Below are positions 43,588-52,606 of a DNA stretch of 64,000 bases, piece by piece. This stretch comes from Nitrobacter hamburgensis X14 (GTDB lineage Bacteria; Pseudomonadota; Alphaproteobacteria; Rhizobiales; Xanthobacteraceae), in contig NC_007964.1 of NCBI RefSeq assembly GCF_000013885.1, positions 1,846,001 through 1,910,000 on the forward strand, read 5' to 3'. The notes beneath the pieces were generated by a model. The model was not told the origin of the DNA and ran no database searches. It saw only the letters and a list, made by a program, of their open reading frames with translations. The position numbers were made by a program, and so were the translations under genes. Positions within the stretch are counted from its first letter, which is position 1; the number at the start of each line of letters is the position of its first letter.

Positions 43588-43689
43588 ATGTTGAGACTAT
43601 TCATTGAGGAGGCGACGGCGCTGGCCTCGATCGTGCTGTTCGTCGGGATGATCGCCGTCTGGGCGCAACTCATTCCGCAGCTTTCGTGA
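43588..43689 (+). CDS. 33-residue single-pass membrane peptide, possible SOS-induced protein
   Basis: From ATG 43588: MLRLFIEEATALASIVLFVG then MIAVWAQLIPQLS. It is a short charged N-terminus followed by one hydrophobic helix and a Pro-containing end. AAAGGAGG lies seven bases before the ATG, the best ribosome-binding site in this region. LexA-type boxes lie 20-52 bases upstream. By size, layout and control it resembles SOS-induced inner-membrane peptides such as Caulobacter SidA (a cell-division inhibitor) or TisB; there is no sequence match I can claim. Confidence 0.6.
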   Translation: MLRLFIEEATALASIVLFVGMIAVWAQLIPQLS

Positions 43690-43846
43690 GTGAACGGTCC
43701 GGCTTTCCGGGCGTGCTGGGGAAAACAGGAACAGCTTCGCCTGCGCCTGGATTTCGCATGGACACGGCGGGTGCAAGCCCTCACCATTTATTGGCGAGTC
43801 GGCTTTCCCGGCCGTTAGCTCCCAGCACCGATGATTGCCCAAAACC

Positions 43847-46800
43847 ATGAGCCAGAAACTCGCCGCCGCCAACGCCGGTTTCGTCCACTTGCACGTCCAT
43901 TCGGCCTATTCGCTTTTGAAGGGCTCGATCAAGATCCAGAAACTGGCGGAACTGGCCAAGGCCGACCATCAACCGGCATTGGCGCTGACCGACACCGACA
44001 ATATGTTCGGTGCGCTGGAGTTTTCCGACAAGGTCGCGGGTTACGGAATCCAGCCGATCGTCGGGTGCGAACTGGCGGTCGATTTCGACGATCAGGATCC
44101 CAATGCGCGCAGCGCGCTTCCCTTCGCCCGAATTGTTCTGCTGGCGACGCGCGAGGCCGGTTATCGCAACCTGATGCGGCTGAATTCCCGCGCGTTCCTC
44201 GAATCGGCGCTGCATCAGACCCCGCATATCAAGTCGGGGTGGCTTCGGGATGAAAACGAAGGGCTGATTGCCTTGACCGGTGGCCCCGACGGGCCGGTGG
44301 CGCTGGCGTTCAATGCCGATCATTCGGCTCTCGCTATCGCGCGTTGCGATCAACTCGCCGGGGTTTTCGGTGACCGGCTCTATGTCGAGTTGCAGCGTCA
44401 TGGCCTTGACAAGGAGCGGCGCGTCGAAGGCGCGTTGATCGACCTCGCCTATGCCAAGGGTCTGCCGCTGGTCGCGACCAACGAACCGTATTTCGCAGCC
44501 TCCGACGATTATGAGGCCCACGATGCCTTGCTGTGTATCGCCGGCGGCCGCCTCGTCGCGGAAACCGACCGCGATCAACTGACGCCGGATCATCGCTTCA
44601 AGACCCGCGCGGAAATGGCCGTGCTGTTTGCCGACATTCCGGAAGCGTTGTCGTCTACGATTGAAATTGCGGAACGTTGCGCGTTCCGGCCCCTGACGCG
44701 CAAGCCGATCCTGCCGCATTTCGCGGTCGGCGCCGGCGCCAACGCGGCGGATGCGAAAAGCGATGAGGTCGCCGAATTGCGGCGCCAGGCGGAAGAGGGG
44801 CTTGCCAACCGGCTGGCGGTTCATGGTCTTTCCCAGGGAATGACGGAGGACGACTACAGCGCGCGCCTGAGTTTCGAACTCGACGTCATCACCCGCATGA
44901 ATTATGCGGGCTACTTCCTGATCGTTGCGGACTTCATCAAGCACGCCAAGTCCGAGGGCATTCCAGTGGGGCCGGGCCGGGGCTCCGGCGCTGGCTCGCT
45001 GGTGGCCTATGTGCTCACCATCACCGATCTGGATCCGATCCGGTTCGGTCTGCTGTTCGAGCGCTTCCTCAACCCCGAACGCGTGTCGATGCCGGACTTC
45101 GATATCGATTTCTGCCAGGAGCGGCGCGGCGAGGTCATCGACTACGTGCAGAAGCGCTACGGTCGCGATCAGGTCGCGCAGATCATCACCTTTGGAACGC
45201 TTCAGGCGCGCGGCGTTTTGCGTGACGTCGGACGCGTCTTGCAGATGCCTTATGGGCAGGTCGACAAGCTGACCAAGCTGGTCCCGCAAAATCCAGCAGC
45301 GCCCATTACGCTGGCCGCGGCGATCGCGAGCGAACCGAAGCTGCAGGCGTTTCGCGACGAGGATCCGGTGGTGGCGCGCGCGTTCGATATCGCCCAGCGC
45401 CTCGAGGGGCTGACCCGTCATGCCTCGACCCATGCGGCTGGCATCGTGATCGGCGATCGTCCCCTGAGCGAACTCGTACCGTTGTACCGCGATCCGAAGT
45501 CGGACATGCCGGTGACCCAGTTCAACATGAAGTGGGTGGAGCCGGCAGGGCTGGTGAAGTTCGACTTTCTCGGCCTGAAGACGCTGACCGTTCTTGACGT
45601 TGCCGTGAAGCTGCTGAAGCAGCGCAATGTCCATATCGATCTCGCAACGCTGCCGCTCGACGATGCGGAAAGCTACCAGATGCTGACGCGGGGCGACGTG
45701 GTCGGCGTTTTCCAGGTTGAAAGTCAGGGCATGCGGCGGGCGCTGGTGGATATGCGCCCGGACCGGTTCGAGGACATCATTGCGCTGGTCGCGCTGTATC
45801 GACCGGGGCCGATGGCGAATATTCCGACCTACTGCGCGCGCAAGCATGGCGAAGAGGAGCCGGAATATCTTCATCCCATGCTGGAGCCGATCCTCAAGGA
45901 AACGTTTGGCGTCATCATCTATCAGGAACAGGTGATGCAGATCGCCCAGGTCATGGCCGGCTATTCGCTCGGCGACGCCGATCTGCTGCGGCGCGCGATG
46001 GGCAAGAAGATCCGCGCGGAAATGGAAAAGCAGCACGCGATTTTTGTTGCCGGCTCCGTGAAGAACGGGGTGCCCAAGGGGCAGGCGGAAACAATTTTCG
46101 AGTTGCTGGCGAAGTTTGCCGATTACGGATTCAATAAAAGCCATGCCGCGGCCTATGCGCTCGTATCCTACCAGACGGCGTATATGAAAGCGCATTATCC
46201 CATCGAATTTCTGGCGGCGTCGATGACGCTCGATATGAGCAACACCGACAAGCTTTCGGAATTTCGCAGCGAGGCCCAGCGCCTTGAGATCAAGGTCGAA
46301 GCGCCCTCGATCAACCGCTCGGGCGCGACCTTCGAGGTCAGCGGCGGCGTGATCTGTTACGCGCTGGCGGCGCTGAAAGGCGTCGGCGCGCAGGCGGTCG
46401 AGCAGATCGTCGAAGCCCGCAAGAACGGATTGTTCACGTCGCTGGCCGATTTCGCCGCCAGGGTGCCGCCGCGCGCCGTCAACAAGCGCGTGATCGAAAG
46501 CCTCGCGGCCGCCGGAGCGTTCGATGCGTTCGAACCCAATCGCGCCCGTGTGTTCGCCGGCGCCGAGGCGATCCTTGCCGCGTGCCAGCGCAGTCACGAG
46601 GCCGCGATGCTCGGTCAGAACGACATGTTCGGCGGTATGGCGGATGCGCCGGCCATCATGCTGCCTCAGGCGGAGCCGTGGTTGCCGTCCGATCGGCTGA
46701 AGCGCGAGTACGATGCGGTCGGGTTTTTCCTGTCGGGGCATCCGCTCGACGACTACGCAACCGCGCTGAAGCGGCTGCGCGTCCAGTCCTGGGCCGAGTT

Positions 46801-47353
46801 TTCCCGCGCGGTAAAGACAGGCGCGACCGCAGGCAGGGTCGCCGCGACGGTCGTCTCGCGGATGGAGCGGCGCACCAAGACCGGCAACAAGATGGGCATC
46901 ATCGGCCTGTCCGATCCGACCGGCCATTTCGAGGCGGTGCTGTTTTCGGAAGGGCTGGCGCAATTTCGCGAGGTGCTGGAGCCGGGGGCCGCGGTTTTGA
47001 TGCAACTCGGCGCGGAACTGCAGGGCGATGAGGTTCGCGCCCGCGTTCTGCACGCGGAGCCCTTGGACGATGCCGCGGCCAAGACCCAGAGGGGTTTGCG
47101 GATTTTCCTGCGCGATACCAGGCCGCTCGATTCGATCGTAAGGCGACTTCAGACGCCCGAAAACGATGGCCCGGCCGGGGCGGCCAAGGTTCCAGCGTCC
47201 AGGCAATCCGGAGACGGCGACGTCTCGCTGGTGATGTTGCTGGACCTCGAAACCGAGGTGGAAATAAAGCTTCCCGGCCGTTTTCGGGTTTCGCCGCAGG
47301 TCGCAGGCGCCATCAAGGCGGTTTCGGGGGTCGTGGACGTCCAGGCGATCTGA
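43847..47353 (+). CDS. dnaE: DNA polymerase III alpha subunit (replicative)
   Basis: 1168 residues from ATG 43847. N-terminal PHP domain (VHLHVHSAYSLLKGSIKI), polymerase core with GPGRGSGAGSLVAYVL and the catalytic aspartates in MPDFDIDFCQERRGEVI, then FGVIIYQEQVMQIAQVMAGY, a helix-hairpin-helix region and an OB fold (GRVAATVVSRMERRTKTGNK). Length and PHP domain mark it as the replicative DnaE1 and not the mutagenic DnaE2/ImuC. Precedes rpsB as in related genomes. Ribosome-binding site is weak. Confidence 0.95.
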   Translation: MSQKLAAANAGFVHLHVHSAYSLLKGSIKIQKLAELAKADHQPALALTDTDNMFGALEFSDKVAGYGIQPIVGCELAVDFDDQDPNARSALPFARIVLLATREAGYRNLMRLNSRAFLESALHQTPHIKSGWLRDENEGLIALTGGPDGPVALAFNADHSALAIARCDQLAGVFGDRLYVELQRHGLDKERRVEGALIDLAYAKGLPLVATNEPYFAASDDYEAHDALLCIAGGRLVAETDRDQLTPDHRFKTRAEMAVLFADIPEALSSTIEIAERCAFRPLTRKPILPHFAVGAGANAADAKSDEVAELRRQAEEGLANRLAVHGLSQGMTEDDYSARLSFELDVITRMNYAGYFLIVADFIKHAKSEGIPVGPGRGSGAGSLVAYVLTITDLDPIRFGLLFERFLNPERVSMPDFDIDFCQERRGEVIDYVQKRYGRDQVAQIITFGTLQARGVLRDVGRVLQMPYGQVDKLTKLVPQNPAAPITLAAAIASEPKLQAFRDEDPVVARAFDIAQRLEGLTRHASTHAAGIVIGDRPLSELVPLYRDPKSDMPVTQFNMKWVEPAGLVKFDFLGLKTLTVLDVAVKLLKQRNVHIDLATLPLDDAESYQMLTRGDVVGVFQVESQGMRRALVDMRPDRFEDIIALVALYRPGPMANIPTYCARKHGEEEPEYLHPMLEPILKETFGVIIYQEQVMQIAQVMAGYSLGDADLLRRAMGKKIRAEMEKQHAIFVAGSVKNGVPKGQAETIFELLAKFADYGFNKSHAAAYALVSYQTAYMKAHYPIEFLAASMTLDMSNTDKLSEFRSEAQRLEIKVEAPSINRSGATFEVSGGVICYALAALKGVGAQAVEQIVEARKNGLFTSLADFAARVPPRAVNKRVIESLAAAGAFDAFEPNRARVFAGAEAILAACQRSHEAAMLGQNDMFGGMADAPAIMLPQAEPWLPSDRLKREYDAVGFFLSGHPLDDYATALKRLRVQSWAEFSRAVKTGATAGRVAATVVSRMERRTKTGNKMGIIGLSDPTGHFEAVLFSEGLAQFREVLEPGAAVLMQLGAELQGDEVRARVLHAEPLDDAAAKTQRGLRIFLRDTRPLDSIVRRLQTPENDGPAGAAKVPASRQSGDGDVSLVMLLDLETEVEIKLPGRFRVSPQVAGAIKAVSGVVDVQAI

Positions 47354-47384
47354 CCGGCAGCGCAGCGGGCCGGATTGCCTTGCT

Positions 47385-47406
47385 TATACCGGGTGCCCCC
47401 GGTATA
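47385..47406 (+). terminator. Hairpin between dnaE and rpsB
   Basis: TATACCGGG/CCCGGTATA, nine base pairs with a four-base loop, 32 bases past the dnaE stop. No U-tract; may end dnaE transcripts or belong to the rpsB leader (47354-47533), which otherwise shows only a good Shine-Dalgarno. Confidence 0.45.
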
Positions 47407-47533
47407 TACGCCGCCATCTCACACGGAAACATGGCCTAACAAGCCGTCCGGTGGCAGCCGGACCGCATTCCTTTCGGTTTGACGGTTCGTCCTGCTCACA
47501 CGTTTCCGGAGGAACCAACCGGAGAATTGAACT

Positions 47534-48532
47534 ATGGCGCTTCCTGAATTTTCCATGCGTCAGCTGCTTGAGGCTGGCGTTCATTTCGGCCACCAATCGC
47601 ACCGCTGGAATCCGAAGATGGCGGATTACATTTTCGGTGCGCGCAACAACATCCATATCATCGATCTCGCGCAGACCGTGCCGCTGCTGCATCGCGCGCT
47701 GCAGGCTGTCAGCGACACCGTCGCCAAGGGCGGCCGCATCCTGTTCGTCGGCACCAAGCGTCAGGCGCAGGACGGCGTCGCCGATGCCGCGAAGCGCTCG
47801 GCGCAGTACTTTGTCAACTCGCGCTGGCTCGGCGGCACGCTGACCAACTGGAAGACGATTTCCGGTTCGATCAAGCGGCTGCGCCATCTCGATGAGGTGC
47901 TGAGTTCCGGCGACGCCAACGCCTACACGAAGAAGGAGCGGCTGACGCTGCAGCGCGAGCGCGACAAGCTTGATCGCTCGCTCGGCGGCATCAAGGACAT
48001 GGGCGGTCTGCCGGACCTGATCTTCGTGATCGACACCAACAAGGAAGACATCGCGATCCAGGAGGCCCAGCGGCTGAACATCCCGGTCGCGGCTATCGTC
48101 GACACCAACTGCGATCCCAAGGGCATCACCTATCTGGTTCCGGGCAACGACGACGCCGGCCGCGCCATCAGCCTGTATTGTGATCTCATTGCGCGTGCGG
48201 CGATCGACGGCATTTCGCGGGCCCAGGGCGATTCCGGCATTGACATCGGGGCCTCGGTCCAGCCGGTGCAGGAAGAACTTCCCGCCGCCGCGCAGCCTGC
48301 CGGCTTCCAGGGTCTTGCCGGCCCGCGCGGCGTTGCCGACGATCTCAAGAAGCTCACGGGCGTGTCCGGTGAGATCGAGAAGAAGTTCAACGACCTCGGC
48401 ATTTTCCACTACTGGCAGCTCGCCGAATTCGATCACGAGACCGCTCACAAGATCGGTGAAGAGGTTGGACTTCCGAGCCGTGCTGACGGCTGGGTCGCTC
48501 AGGCCAAGGCGTTGACCGCCGAGGCCGAATAA
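47534..48532 (+). CDS. rpsB: 30S ribosomal protein S2 with C-terminal extension
   Basis: 332 residues against about 240 in E. coli. The S2 core is clear: MRQLLEAGVHFGHQSHRWNP, FVGTKRQAQDGV and IPVAAIVDTNCDP. After residue 235 comes a linker, then a helix-hairpin-helix-like module (LKKLTGVSGEIEKKFNDLGI and FDHETAHKIGEEVGLP), an extension typical of alphaproteobacterial S2 proteins. First gene of the rpsB-tsf pair; GGAGAATTGAACT precedes the ATG. Confidence 0.96.
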   Translation: MALPEFSMRQLLEAGVHFGHQSHRWNPKMADYIFGARNNIHIIDLAQTVPLLHRALQAVSDTVAKGGRILFVGTKRQAQDGVADAAKRSAQYFVNSRWLGGTLTNWKTISGSIKRLRHLDEVLSSGDANAYTKKERLTLQRERDKLDRSLGGIKDMGGLPDLIFVIDTNKEDIAIQEAQRLNIPVAAIVDTNCDPKGITYLVPGNDDAGRAISLYCDLIARAAIDGISRAQGDSGIDIGASVQPVQEELPAAAQPAGFQGLAGPRGVADDLKKLTGVSGEIEKKFNDLGIFHYWQLAEFDHETAHKIGEEVGLPSRADGWVAQAKALTAEAE

Positions 48533-48659
48533 CGTGACGGGCCGGCGGTTTCGCGGCCGCCCGCTTTCACACGGGATTTTCTGACTTGTTTCCTGAGTAG
48601 AGGCGGCGGTGGCCGATGAGCTGCACCGCTGTCTCCTGACAGGCAAAGGACATACAGCA

Positions 48660-49583
48660 ATGGCAACAATCACCGCAGCCATGGTCAAGGACCTGCGCGA
48701 AACCACCGGCGTCGGCATGATGGATTGCAAGCAGGCGCTGACCGAGAACGACGGTGACATGCAGGCTGCGATCGACTGGCTGCGTAAGAAGGGACTGTCG
48801 AAAGCCGCCAAAAAGGCGGGACGCGTTGCGGCCGAAGGCCTGATCGGCGCCGTCACCAGCGGCAACAAGGGCGTCGTCGTCGAAGTCAATTCGGAAACAG
48901 ACTTCGTCGCGCGCAACGAGCAGTTCCAGGGGCTGGTCAAGATGGTGGCGCAGGTTGCTCTCAGCGTCGGCGCCGACGTCGAGGTGATCAAGGCCGCCAA
49001 GGTTGGCAGCGCCACCGTGGAGACGGCCATCTCGGATGCGATCGCCACCATCGGCGAGAACATGACGCTGCGTCGCGCCGCGTCGCTCGAGGTCAGCAAG
49101 GGGCTTGTCGCGAGCTATGTCCACAATGCCGTCATCGATGGCGCCGGAAAAATGGGTGTGATCGTCGCGCTCGAGTCGTCGGGGAACGCCGACGAACTCG
49201 CTGCGCTTGGCCGTCAGATCGCGATGCATGTCGCGTCCTCGAACCCGCTGGCCATCGATCCTTCGGGGGTCGATCCCGCCGTCGTCAAGCGCGAGAAGGA
49301 CATCCTCGCCGACAAGTTCCGGCAGCAGGGCAAGCCCGAAGCGATGATCGAGAAGATCACCGAGTCCGGCCTGAAAACATTCTTCAAGGAACAGACCCTG
49401 CTGGAACAGCCGTTCATCTTCGACGACAAAAAAAGCGTCGGTCAGGCGCTCAAGGACGCTGAGGGCAAGGTCGGCGCGCCTGTGAAGCTCACAGGCTTTG
49501 TGCGCTATGCGCTAGGCGAGGGAATTGAGAAGGCCGAATCCGATTTTGCGGCCGAGGTTGCCGCGGCCGCCGGGCAGGGGTAA
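48660..49583 (+). CDS. tsf: Elongation factor Ts
   Basis: 307 residues, the nucleotide-exchange factor for EF-Tu. MVKDLRETTGVGMMDCKQAL and the UBA-like start, then VVVEVNSETDFVARNEQF, the EF-Ts signature, and a dimerisation region to KLTGFVRYALGEGIEK. ATG 48660 with AAAGGACA upstream; the open frame before it is not conserved sequence. Confidence 0.96.
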   Translation: MATITAAMVKDLRETTGVGMMDCKQALTENDGDMQAAIDWLRKKGLSKAAKKAGRVAAEGLIGAVTSGNKGVVVEVNSETDFVARNEQFQGLVKMVAQVALSVGADVEVIKAAKVGSATVETAISDAIATIGENMTLRRAASLEVSKGLVASYVHNAVIDGAGKMGVIVALESSGNADELAALGRQIAMHVASSNPLAIDPSGVDPAVVKREKDILADKFRQQGKPEAMIEKITESGLKTFFKEQTLLEQPFIFDDKKSVGQALKDAEGKVGAPVKLTGFVRYALGEGIEKAESDFAAEVAAAAGQG

Positions 49584-49635
49584 CGCCAGGCCTGAACGGG
49601 GCGGGGAGCAAGACTCGCGGCGGAGCTAACGCATC

Positions 49636-50352
49636 ATGGATGAGCCGGCCTATCGTCGTGTTGTCGTTAAACTGTCCGGGGAATATCTGGCGGGTTCGCA
49701 GCCCTTCGGCATCGACCAGCCGACCGTCGATCGTATCGCCGGCGATCTGGCCTCTGCGCGTGCGCTGGGGACGGAAATCGCGGTTGTGGTCGGTGGTGGA
49801 AACATATTCCGGGGCGTCGAGGTGTCGTCCCGCGGCGTCTCGCGCCCGACCGGCGATACTATGGGAATGCTTGCGACCGTCATGAACTGCCTTGCGCTCG
49901 AGGCTGCCCTCGAACGTCGCGGGCAGTCGGCCCGTGCCCTGTCCGCGTTCGTGATGCCCGAAGTCTGCGAGCTTTTCACCCGCAATGCGGCGCATAAATA
50001 CCTCTCGGAGGGCCGTATTGTTCTGCTCGGCGGCGGGACCGGCAATCCTTATTTCACGACCGACACCACGGCGGTGCTTCGCGCCGCAGAGATCGGCGCA
50101 CAAGCCGTGCTCAAGGCGACGAACGTGGATGGTGTCTACAGTTCCGATCCGAAGAAGGATCCATCTGCCACGCGGTTCGAGCGGTTAAGTCACTCGCAGG
50201 CGCTCGAAGGCGGCTATAAGGTCATGGACGCGACTGCTTTCGCGCTTGCCCGCGAGACGTCGCTGCCTATCATTGTGTTCTCGATCGCCGAACCGGGTTC
50301 GATCGGTGCAATTTTGAAAGGCACCGGTCGAGGAACGATCGTGGCCAGTTGA
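49636..50352 (+). CDS. pyrH: UMP kinase
   Basis: 238 residues, amino-acid-kinase fold. RVVVKLSGEYLAG, AVVVGGGNIFRGVE, the allosteric region GMLATVMNCLALEAAL, and TVLRAAEIGAQAVLKATNVD-type sequence before DGVYSSDPKKDPSA. Makes UDP from UMP; placed between tsf and frr as usual. Confidence 0.95.
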   Translation: MDEPAYRRVVVKLSGEYLAGSQPFGIDQPTVDRIAGDLASARALGTEIAVVVGGGNIFRGVEVSSRGVSRPTGDTMGMLATVMNCLALEAALERRGQSARALSAFVMPEVCELFTRNAAHKYLSEGRIVLLGGGTGNPYFTTDTTAVLRAAEIGAQAVLKATNVDGVYSSDPKKDPSATRFERLSHSQALEGGYKVMDATAFALARETSLPIIVFSIAEPGSIGAILKGTGRGTIVAS

Positions 50353-50413
50353 TTCATGGCGTCGGGCCGGGTGCGGTCGGAGGTCAGAAGACGTGTCCGG
50401 GATGGAGAGCGGT

Positions 50414-50977
50414 ATGACGGCGGGTAATTTCGATATTAACGAGTTGAAGCGCCGGATGCAGGGGGCAATTCAATCCCTCAAGCACGAGTTGGGCGGTTTG
50501 CGGACCGGGCGCGCGGCGGCGTCGATGCTCGAACCGGTGCAGGTCGAGGCCTATGGCAGCCATATGCCCTTGAATCAGGTTGCGACGATCAGTGTTCCCG
50601 AGTCGCGCCTGCTGTCGGTGCAGGTTTGGGACAAGTCGATGGTGAAGGCGGTGGAAAAGGCGATCGTCGATTCCAATCTGGGACTGAGCCCCGCGACCGA
50701 AGGACAGGTACTGCGCCTGCGCATCCCCGAATTGAACGAAGAACGTCGCAAGGAACTGGTCAAGGTCGCGCACAAGTATGCCGAGGCGGCGAAAGTGGCG
50801 GTTCGTCATGTGCGGCGCGACGGCCTGGATACGATCAAGAAGCTCGAGAAGAACCACGAGATTTCCGAGGATGACGAGAAGCGCCTGGCGAACGATGTTC
50901 AGAAGGCGACGGACGGCGTTATCTCCGAAATCGATGAATTGCTGGCGGGGAAGGAAAAGGAAATCCTCACTGTCTAG
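50414..50977 (+). CDS. frr: Ribosome-recycling factor
   Basis: 187 residues from ATG 50414 (family start FDINELKRRM). LRTGRAAASMLEPVQVEAYG, MVKAVEKAIVDSNLGLSP and RVPELNEERRKELVK-like LRIPELNEERRKELVKVAHK are the RRF core. Works with EF-G to split post-termination ribosomes. GTG at 50393 and ATG at 50402 are weaker starts. Confidence 0.95.
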   Translation: MTAGNFDINELKRRMQGAIQSLKHELGGLRTGRAAASMLEPVQVEAYGSHMPLNQVATISVPESRLLSVQVWDKSMVKAVEKAIVDSNLGLSPATEGQVLRLRIPELNEERRKELVKVAHKYAEAAKVAVRHVRRDGLDTIKKLEKNHEISEDDEKRLANDVQKATDGVISEIDELLAGKEKEILTV

Positions 50978-50996
50978 CCGGGACTGGACTGACCTC

Positions 50997-51755
50997 ATGT
51001 CGAATGCCGCCGCGCCCGCAGCCAATGGATCGGATCACACCGATGCGCCGCCGCATGTCGCCATCATCATGGACGGAAACGGGCGTTGGGCGGCGTCGCG
51101 CGGTTTGCCGCGCGCCGAGGGTCATCGTCGCGGTGTCGAGGCGCTGCGGCGCGTCGTGCGCGCGGCGCATGAACTCGGCATTCAGTACCTGACGATCTTT
51201 TCCTTCAGCTCGGAAAACTGGTCGCGGCCCGCCACCGAAATTGGCGATCTTTTCGGCCTGCTGCGCCGGTTTATCCGCAATGATTTGGCCTCGCTGCACC
51301 GTGACGGTGTTCGCGTCCGTGTTATCGGTGAGCGCGCGGGGCTGGAGCCGGACATTTGCGCGCTTCTCGGCGAGGCGGAAGAACTCACCAGAGACAACAC
51401 CAGCCTCACGCTGGTGGTGGCCTTCAACTATGGCTCGCGGCAGGAAATTGCCAACGCCGCGCAGCAACTGGCGCGGGAGGTCGCGGATGGCAAGCGCGAT
51501 CCGGCGACGATCAATGCGGACGCGCTCGGTCAGTATCTCGATGCGCCCGATATTCCTGATCCCGACCTGATCATCCGTACCAGCGGCGAACAGCGGCTGT
51601 CGAATTTCCTGATGTGGCAGGCGGCCTACAGCGAATTCGTTTTTGTTCCGATGCATTGGCCGGATTTCGACAAGTCGGCGCTGGAAGGCGCGATCGCCGA
51701 GTATGCCAGACGCGAGCGTCGCTTCGGTGGCCTGGCTGCGAAAACCGCATCGTGA
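50997..51755 (+). CDS. uppS: Di-trans,poly-cis-undecaprenyl-diphosphate synthase
   Basis: 252 residues. HVAIIMDGNGRWAASRGLPR carries the catalytic Asp; GHRRGVEALRRVV, LTIFSFSSENWSRP and IIRTSGEQRLSNFLMWQ complete the cis-prenyltransferase motifs. Makes the C55 lipid carrier for cell-wall polymers. Its TGA overlaps the ATG of cdsA by one base. Confidence 0.95.
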   Translation: MSNAAAPAANGSDHTDAPPHVAIIMDGNGRWAASRGLPRAEGHRRGVEALRRVVRAAHELGIQYLTIFSFSSENWSRPATEIGDLFGLLRRFIRNDLASLHRDGVRVRVIGERAGLEPDICALLGEAEELTRDNTSLTLVVAFNYGSRQEIANAAQQLAREVADGKRDPATINADALGQYLDAPDIPDPDLIIRTSGEQRLSNFLMWQAAYSEFVFVPMHWPDFDKSALEGAIAEYARRERRFGGLAAKTAS

Positions 51756-52603
51756 TGGATATGAATCAGGATCAGGTAGCGCCGGTTGCCGATCCGGGAT
51801 CGCGAAATCTCCGGACGCGTATCATCGCAGCGCTGGTTCTCGCGCCGGCTGCGATTGCCGTCGCATGGTCCGGCGGACCTCTGTGGATCGGACTCGTGAC
51901 GCTCGCGTCCGTCGGCCTTTACGTCGAATGGCTGATGATCGTCGGCACCGCGCAGGAAAGGCGGACGGCTGCCGCCGGGATCACGGCCCTCGTCGTGTCC
52001 GGCCTGTGTCTGGGGTTCGGACACAGCGGGTATTCGCTGGTTGTTCTTGTGATCGGCGCTGCGGCGGTCGGCGCGGCGTCGCAACGGCTACGCCTTTGGT
52101 CAGTAGCCGGATTCTGTTATGCGGCTGCGGCCGAATTTGCGTCGGCGCAGGTGCGCCTCGACGGCGACTACGGATTCACCGCGTTGATGTTGGTGCTGCT
52201 GGTGGTCTGGGTGACCGATATCGGAGGTTATTTCGCCGGCCGCGGAATCGGTGGACCCAAATTGTGGCCTCGCGTCAGTCCGAAGAAGACATGGGCTGGT
52301 GCGGTGGGTGGCCTCGTCGCGAGCCTTGTTGTCGCCGTCGGATTTTCCGCCTTCGGTTTTGGAGAAATGATGCCCTTGCTTCTGCTCGGGGCGGTTCTGT
52401 CCGTCGTATCGCAATCGGGCGATCTGTTTGAGTCGGCGGTCAAGAGGCGTTTCGGGGTCAAGGATTCCAGTCAGATCATTCCGGGACACGGCGGGCTGCT
52501 CGACCGCCTCGACGGCTTTGTGGCGGCGATTGTTCTCGCCGCGCTTTTCGGATTTTTGCGTGGCGATGCGGATGGCATCGGTCACGCCCTTATGGTTTGG
52601 TGA
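51755..52603 (+). CDS. cdsA: Phosphatidate cytidylyltransferase
   Basis: 282 residues, about seven membrane segments. The CDS signature near the C-terminus reads SGDLFESAVKRRFGVKDSS followed by PGHGGLLDRLDG. Makes CDP-diacylglycerol for phospholipids. ATG 51755 overlaps the uppS stop, so the two are translationally linked; dxr follows three bases after. Confidence 0.93.
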   Translation: MDMNQDQVAPVADPGSRNLRTRIIAALVLAPAAIAVAWSGGPLWIGLVTLASVGLYVEWLMIVGTAQERRTAAAGITALVVSGLCLGFGHSGYSLVVLVIGAAAVGAASQRLRLWSVAGFCYAAAAEFASAQVRLDGDYGFTALMLVLLVVWVTDIGGYFAGRGIGGPKLWPRVSPKKTWAGAVGGLVASLVVAVGFSAFGFGEMMPLLLLGAVLSVVSQSGDLFESAVKRRFGVKDSSQIIPGHGGLLDRLDGFVAAIVLAALFGFLRGDADGIGHALMVW

Positions 52604-52606
52604 CGT

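Noticed and set aside
43781..47206. 1141-codon open frame on the minus strand opposite dnaE
   Set aside because: The translation is Arg/His/Gly-rich with no motif, and it mirrors a well-supported gene; long antisense frames are expected at this GC content.
43847..47353. dnaE as the SOS-regulated mutagenic dnaE2/imuC because LexA-type boxes lie upstream
   Set aside because: Length, the PHP domain start and the position before rpsB fit the replicative DnaE1; the boxes are 280 bases upstream and fit the small peptide better.
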